Below, in pieces: positions 14,345-18,306 of a DNA stretch of 18,306 nt. The notes below the pieces were generated by a model. It did not search any database. It saw only the letters and a list, made by a program, of their open reading frames with translations, and was not told the origin of the DNA. How positions within the stretch are numbered: position 1 is the first letter of the stretch; each line of letters begins with the position of its first letter. The position numbers were made by a program, and so were the translations under genes. Origin of the DNA: CALMUP01 sp035327305 (GTDB lineage Bacteria > Verrucomicrobiota > Kiritimatiellia > CAIVKH01); assembly GCA_035327305.1 (NCBI GenBank), contig DAOLDL010000060.1, positions 1 through 18,306 of the forward strand. The letters run 5' to 3'.

Positions 14345-15820
14345 ATGATCTACAGGCTGATCGTACTGACAGGACCGCTTAAGGGACAGAGGATCACCGT
14401 CGATGCCGATCCGATGACTATCGGACGGGACTCGGGGGCCTCCATTGCCCTCCCCGATTGTGAAGTCGCAAGCCTGCACGCACGTATCGAACACCGCGGA
14501 TCGGAACTGTATGTTCACGACCTCGGAACCATGAACCGCATTATCCTGAATAATCGGGAAATACAGGATGCGCGCCTGAAGCATGGTGATATTCTGGAAG
14601 TCGGACGCACGCGGTTATTGGTGCAGGCCGTGGTGCAGGCGGAAGTGATGACCGCACCACAACAGGTTGTGGCCTTTGTCCGGCGTGGAAAGAAACGCAA
14701 ACTTGCCTTGGCCGCGGTCGTGCTATTGCTGGCCGGGGGAACATTTGCCTTGATTCACACACGCGATGACGCGCATGAACCCATCGTTGCGCAATCAGCA
14801 GACCAGCCATCGCCGGTACTGGTCGATGACTTACCCGCAGTGGATTTCACGGCAACGGCGGCGGAGGAAGAAATCCAGGATTCAACATCCTCGCTCAACT
14901 CACCGTTGATAAACGTTGAATTGCGCCAGATCAGGGAAGACATTGCGTTCATACAGCAACATCTTCTGAACTTGAATAACAGCGCTTCGCCGGTACTGGC
15001 CATCACGGATGATGCAAAAACCGCGGACACGGAATCCGCTTTGAGCATCGACTCCATCGAAAACATCATGCAGGCCGCCCGCAAAGCGGTTGATGCCACC
15101 GATTTCGACCAGGCGGAATTGCTTTTGGATCACCTTCGCATTGAACATCCCGATTACATCCCGGCTTATGAACTGCGGGCCGAACTTTACGAGGCGTGGG
15201 GACTTCCCGGCCGCGCCCGCGACCAATGGTCGGCCATCCTTCAACGATCCGTTGAATCCGAACTTTTCCGCAAAGCACATGCCGAACGTGTTCGCTTAAG
15301 TCGCGCGGAAAGTCAGCGATTAATCAATGCGCACGACGCAGTGAAAATCCACAACATCAGCCAGACTCGTTTCCGCGAATCGACGGATTATGATGAGATG
15401 CGCGTTGTAAATATCCGCCTTCACTACGATCGAAGCCTGGGACCGATCGATCCGGACGGCGTTCGCCTGCTGGTATATTTCTTTGAGCGTGATATGGACA
15501 CACGCCGCATTGAATTAAGCAAAAACCAGCCTTTTGCCGAGGCAAACCTTTCCGGATTGCACCATGATATGGGCGATCAGTTCAATTTCTCGGTCAGTTA
15601 TATCGTCCCGAAGGGGTACTACCAGAAAGATCACAATACGAGTCGCCAGCAGTACTTCGGCTTCATTGCCCGACTGCATTATTTCGACCGGCTGGTTGAC
15701 GAACACGCACGTCCACCCAAACTTCTTGAACCGGCGATTCTGGAATCCGCCGGACTTTCGATGCAGACCGCTCAGAGTGAAGGCGTGTTGACACCCGGCT
15801 TGAACCCCGCCTCCAACTAA
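14345..15820 (+). CDS. FHA-domain inner-membrane protein with periplasmic helical and beta-rich domains
   Basis: A 491-residue protein of unknown specific function. An N-terminal FHA domain (about 1-95) carries TIGRD (25-29), SLHARIEHRG (43-52) and GTMNRIILNN (61-70), the phosphothreonine-reading fold, so it should bind a phosphorylated partner in the cytoplasm. A basic patch (113-119) precedes one transmembrane helix (about 120-138), giving a cytoplasmic N terminus and periplasmic C terminus. The outside part has an acidic linker with coiled-coil character (about 190-210), a TPR-like helical region (about 236-325), and a beta-rich C-terminal domain (about 330-465) that I cannot name. The start at 14345 is chosen because a TTG start at 14309 would lie on the promoter. 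It heads a unit with a GT2 transferase and a Ser/Thr kinase, whose phospho-product it might read. Confidence 0.82.
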   Translation: MIYRLIVLTGPLKGQRITVDADPMTIGRDSGASIALPDCEVASLHARIEHRGSELYVHDLGTMNRIILNNREIQDARLKHGDILEVGRTRLLVQAVVQAEVMTAPQQVVAFVRRGKKRKLALAAVVLLLAGGTFALIHTRDDAHEPIVAQSADQPSPVLVDDLPAVDFTATAAEEEIQDSTSSLNSPLINVELRQIREDIAFIQQHLLNLNNSASPVLAITDDAKTADTESALSIDSIENIMQAARKAVDATDFDQAELLLDHLRIEHPDYIPAYELRAELYEAWGLPGRARDQWSAILQRSVESELFRKAHAERVRLSRAESQRLINAHDAVKIHNISQTRFRESTDYDEMRVVNIRLHYDRSLGPIDPDGVRLLVYFFERDMDTRRIELSKNQPFAEANLSGLHHDMGDQFNFSVSYIVPKGYYQKDHNTSRQQYFGFIARLHYFDRLVDEHARPPKLLEPAILESAGLSMQTAQSEGVLTPGLNPASN

Positions 15821-16647
15821 TGCCACCTCCCGAACGAGAAAAAATTTCCGCGTGCGTCATTGTCTTTAACGAAGAAGCCAAGATTCGCCGCTGTCTTGAA
15901 AGCCTTGCCTGGTGCGATGAAATTATTGTGGCTGACAGCTACAGCACGGACCGCACGGTGGAAATCGCCAGGGAATTTACGCCCCATGTGTTTCAACATG
16001 TCTGGCTGGGTTATGTCGGCCAGCGAAACATGATCAGGGAAAAAGCTAAATACCCGTGGATACTCTATCTCGATTCCGACGAAGAAGTATCGCCGGGACT
16101 GCGGGATGAAATCCTGCGTGAATTCACCCTGCCTGACCGCAAATACCTCGGCTATGAATTTCCTCGGCTCGTTTACTTTCTCGGACGGTGGATCAAACAC
16201 GGCGAGTGGTATCCGGATGTGAAGTTGCGTTTGTTTCACAAGGACTATGGCCGAACCGAAGGCGAGGAGCCGCATGACCGCGTCATGGTCAACGGTCCGG
16301 TAAAAAGGTTGAATAATCCTGTCTATCACTACACCTACGACGATTTGCGTGATCAGAACGAAACGCTTAATCGTTTTTCCACCATCACCGCCCAGCAGAA
16401 ATTTGTCAAAGACATGGATTTTCGCTGGGTGGACTTGCTATTCCGACCATTTTTACGTTTTTTCAAAGGATATTTTATCAAGCGGGGATTCATGGACGGC
16501 ATGCCGGGATTTATTATCGCCATCACCAATGCTTACGGCGCTTTTCTAAAGTATGCCAAGTTGTGGGAACTGAATCACCGCCAGAAAAAGGGATTTCGCG
16601 AGCTTCCCGAGGAACACGAAAAGCAACTTCATTCCAGCTCAAATTAG
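15820..16647 (+). CDS. GT2-family glycosyltransferase, WaaE/KdtX-like
   Basis: Inverting GT-A glycosyltransferase of 275 residues. The N-terminal nucleotide-sugar fold reads ACVIVFNEEAKIRRCLESL (11-29) and DEIIVADSYSTDRTVEIA (33-50), very close to the WaaE-like group that adds glucose to LPS inner-core heptose. YLDSDEEVSP (83-92) contains the metal-binding Asp pair (D85, D87). RLFHKDYGRTEG (137-148) and EEPHDRV (149-155) belong to the catalytic half. The C-terminal third has amphipathic, aromatic-rich helices (about 203-250) suggesting membrane association. The ATG shares one base with the FHA stop (TAATG) and has no Shine-Dalgarno, implying termination-reinitiation coupling. WaaE-like substrate use is inferred; the family is broad. 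Confidence 0.88.
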   Translation: MPPPEREKISACVIVFNEEAKIRRCLESLAWCDEIIVADSYSTDRTVEIAREFTPHVFQHVWLGYVGQRNMIREKAKYPWILYLDSDEEVSPGLRDEILREFTLPDRKYLGYEFPRLVYFLGRWIKHGEWYPDVKLRLFHKDYGRTEGEEPHDRVMVNGPVKRLNNPVYHYTYDDLRDQNETLNRFSTITAQQKFVKDMDFRWVDLLFRPFLRFFKGYFIKRGFMDGMPGFIIAITNAYGAFLKYAKLWELNHRQKKGFRELPEEHEKQLHSSSN

Positions 16648-16676
16648 CCCGTGTTTAAAGGTGTGGTGCATCGGAA

Positions 16677-17678
16677 ATGCTCAAACGAATATACAAATTG
16701 TTCAAGCAATCGCCGGACACCTCACGGCGTATTCACGCGGCGTTTGATGAAGGCTCCTGCATGTGCGAGTCATGCGGTGCCGCAACCCCGCTTGCATCGT
16801 TGACACCGCTCACCATTTTCACCTGCCCGTCTTGTGGATTCAAGGGGCTTGTCCCTTACATTCTGGGTGAATACATCCTGATGCTTCCCCTCGGGGCGGG
16901 CGGCGTGGCCAGCGTGTACCAGGCGTTTCATCGAAGCCATCCGAAAAACGCATATGCGGTTAAACTCTTGCGAACCGACAAAGCCATCGATGAGAAGATT
17001 TTGTCCGAGTTTTTGTTTGAAGCTGAAGTTCATCACCAGGTCAGTCCGCATCCGTCGATCGTTCAGTTCATCGAACAGGGCGAATCCAATGGTGAATATT
17101 TTCATGTCATGGAATTTGTGCCCGGCGACAGCATCAAGCGCCGCGTGGAGTCGGCGGGGCGCATCCCTCATCAACAGGCATTGAGCTGGTTGAAGGAGCT
17201 TGTCGGCGCGTTGAAACACATTCTTGTAAAAGGATATCTTTACCGCGACATCAGTCCGGGCAACCTGCTGGTCCGCGAGAATTTATCCCTCTGCCTTATT
17301 GATTTTGGTCTCGCCCTTCCGGTGGCTGATGCCGATGCGGAGAGCCGGACGCAGGAATTGCTGGGAACGCCGGAATACATGCCACCGGAGCGCATCCAGC
17401 ATCTCGGCGAGGACGAACGCAGTTCCATCTACAGCCTCGGAATGCTGTTGATATACATGATTAAAGGCGAGGCGCTCATCAAGGCTGAATCGCATGAACG
17501 CGCCGCGCTTCAACATATTTCCGCGGTTCGCGTCGCATTCAGCGCCCGCATGCTTCCTGCCGACTGTCCGGAGCCGGTGTTCCAGTTGATTTCCCGCATG
17601 ATCAAATACGATCCCGTCGACCGGCATCAATCCTTTGATGAATTGGAAGGCGCAATCCAGGGCATCCTCGGAGCTTAA
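16677..17678 (+). CDS. Eukaryotic-like Ser/Thr protein kinase with N-terminal zinc ribbon
   Basis: Cytoplasmic Hanks-type kinase of 333 residues without a transmembrane segment. A zinc ribbon precedes the kinase domain: CESC (C30, C33) and CPSC (C50, C53). Kinase landmarks are the glycine loop LGAGGVASVY (72-81), ATP-anchoring Lys in YAVKLL (K96), a helix-C Glu near 115, the catalytic loop YRDISPGN (189-196, base D191, N196), DFG (209-211) and GTPEYMPPE (230-238). The catalytic-loop Lys (HRDxK) is Ser194, and the subdomain IX Asp is Ser250 (SSIYSLG). The metal and base residues remain, so activity is likely but not certain. Extracellular PASTA or sensor domains are absent. The gene starts 29 bp after the GT2 gene and ends two bases before the pseudouridine synthase gene. 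Confidence 0.88.
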   Translation: MLKRIYKLFKQSPDTSRRIHAAFDEGSCMCESCGAATPLASLTPLTIFTCPSCGFKGLVPYILGEYILMLPLGAGGVASVYQAFHRSHPKNAYAVKLLRTDKAIDEKILSEFLFEAEVHHQVSPHPSIVQFIEQGESNGEYFHVMEFVPGDSIKRRVESAGRIPHQQALSWLKELVGALKHILVKGYLYRDISPGNLLVRENLSLCLIDFGLALPVADADAESRTQELLGTPEYMPPERIQHLGEDERSSIYSLGMLLIYMIKGEALIKAESHERAALQHISAVRVAFSARMLPADCPEPVFQLISRMIKYDPVDRHQSFDELEGAIQGILGA

Positions 17679-17680
17679 CC

Positions 17681-18306
17681 ATGACATCACAACGTGATGC
17701 GGTTGCGTTCACGGTCGGCCCGGCGCCGGAAGCTTGCCGGGGCCACCGGCTTGATGCATGGCTGTCCCGCCAGCATCCGGAAATATCCCGGGCGCGATGG
17801 CAGGAATTGATCAAGTCCGCCGCGGTTTCAATCTCCGGGAAACCACGCAAACCAAATTATGGCATTCAACCGGGAGACGTGGCGCATGTTGTCATTCCGC
17901 CAACCCGGGATTCGGAACTTGCCGCGGAGAACATTCCGTTTGAAATCCTGCACGAAGATGCGGACATGATCGTCATCAACAAACCTCCCGGACTGGTCGT
18001 GCATCCCGCGCCGGGTCATGAGTCCGGCACCTTGGTGAATGCGCTTATGCACCACTGCGGTGATATTGCCGGCATAGGCGGAGAAAAACGTCCAGGCATT
18101 GTGCATCGCCTCGATCGCGACACCAGTGGCGTGCTGGTGGTCGCCAAAAACGACATGGCTATGATGAGCTTGTCCAGTCAGTTCAAGGATCGAACCACCG
18201 GCAAGGAGTATCTTGCCATCGTCTGGGGTAAACCGTCCCCGGCCGCCGGCACTATTAAAACCACCATCGGACGCGACCCCATTCACCGCCAAAAAATGAG
18301 TACGCG
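17681..18306 (+). CDS. rluD: RluD-family 23S rRNA pseudouridine synthase (partial, runs off the window)
   Basis: The open frame runs to the last base, giving 208 visible residues and no stop. The N-terminal S4 RNA-binding domain (about 22-70) includes RLDAWLSRQHPEISRARWQ (23-41). The catalytic part shows the strand VINKPPGLVVHPAPGH, the invariant HRLDRDTSGVLVVAK with the nucleophile Asp145, the KEYLAIVWG strand and GRDPIHRQKMS, all characteristic of the RluA/RluD group. RluD makes pseudouridines in 23S rRNA helix 69, but the exact site cannot be assigned from a fragment. The ATG has GGAG (17670-17673) seven bases upstream and follows the kinase stop by two bases, so it is probably co-transcribed. 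The missing part should be about 110-120 residues, judged from family length. Confidence 0.93.
   Translation, partial: MTSQRDAVAFTVGPAPEACRGHRLDAWLSRQHPEISRARWQELIKSAAVSISGKPRKPNYGIQPGDVAHVVIPPTRDSELAAENIPFEILHEDADMIVINKPPGLVVHPAPGHESGTLVNALMHHCGDIAGIGGEKRPGIVHRLDRDTSGVLVVAKNDMAMMSLSSQFKDRTTGKEYLAIVWGKPSPAAGTIKTTIGRDPIHRQKMST

Overview
The window is a densely packed bacterial chromosomal segment. There are fourteen protein-coding genes, no intergenic gap over about 195 bp, and no sign of an insertion sequence, prophage, CRISPR array or tRNA/rRNA gene. The gene content points to a Gram-negative bacterium with an oxidative TCA cycle (complete 2-oxoglutarate dehydrogenase operon) and a glycosylated envelope (three GT4 enzymes plus a WaaE-like GT2 enzyme). 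The FHA/zinc-ribbon kinase signalling genes and the PAS protein with a 'HHLGQP' helix are reminiscent of the PVC superphylum (Kiritimatiellota, Lentisphaerota, Verrucomicrobiota). That placement is a low-confidence inference from memory, not a database result.

Layout. Positions 1-2444 (minus strand) hold rsmE followed, with an ATGA overlap, by a CBS/DRTGG-type Mn-dependent inorganic pyrophosphatase. Divergent from these, 2614-3707 (plus strand) holds tsaE and tsaB, also ATGA-coupled, for tRNA t6A37 synthesis. Positions 3813-9500 form the sucA-sucB-lpdA operon encoding E1, E2 and E3 of 2-oxoglutarate dehydrogenase. A 192-bp AT-rich gap (9501-9692) carries a perfect 10-bp inverted repeat and a long nested stem-loop. 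It precedes a PAS-PAS protein ending in a histidine-kinase-like dimerisation helix without an ATPase domain. Positions 10874-14271 hold three consecutive GT4 glycosyltransferases. A strong promoter at 14309-14337 then drives an FHA/transmembrane protein, a WaaE-like GT2 enzyme, a zinc-ribbon Ser/Thr kinase and an RluD-family pseudouridine synthase cut by the window edge.

How the parts may work together. The left half is housekeeping (translation fidelity, pyrophosphate removal, TCA cycle). The right half looks like an envelope-glycan cassette with its own phospho-signalling module: an FHA reader anchored in the inner membrane, a cytoplasmic eukaryotic-like kinase and a sugar transferase between them in one tight transcription unit. 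This is the best candidate here for an undescribed system, but the functional link is inferred from gene order only.

A recurring pattern is that genes at the head of transcription units (rsmE, tsaE, the FHA gene, perhaps the PAS and first GT4 genes) have a -10-like hexamer 6-9 bases before the ATG and no Shine-Dalgarno. Several genes inside operons have GGAG-type sites. This suggests leaderless transcripts for lead genes.
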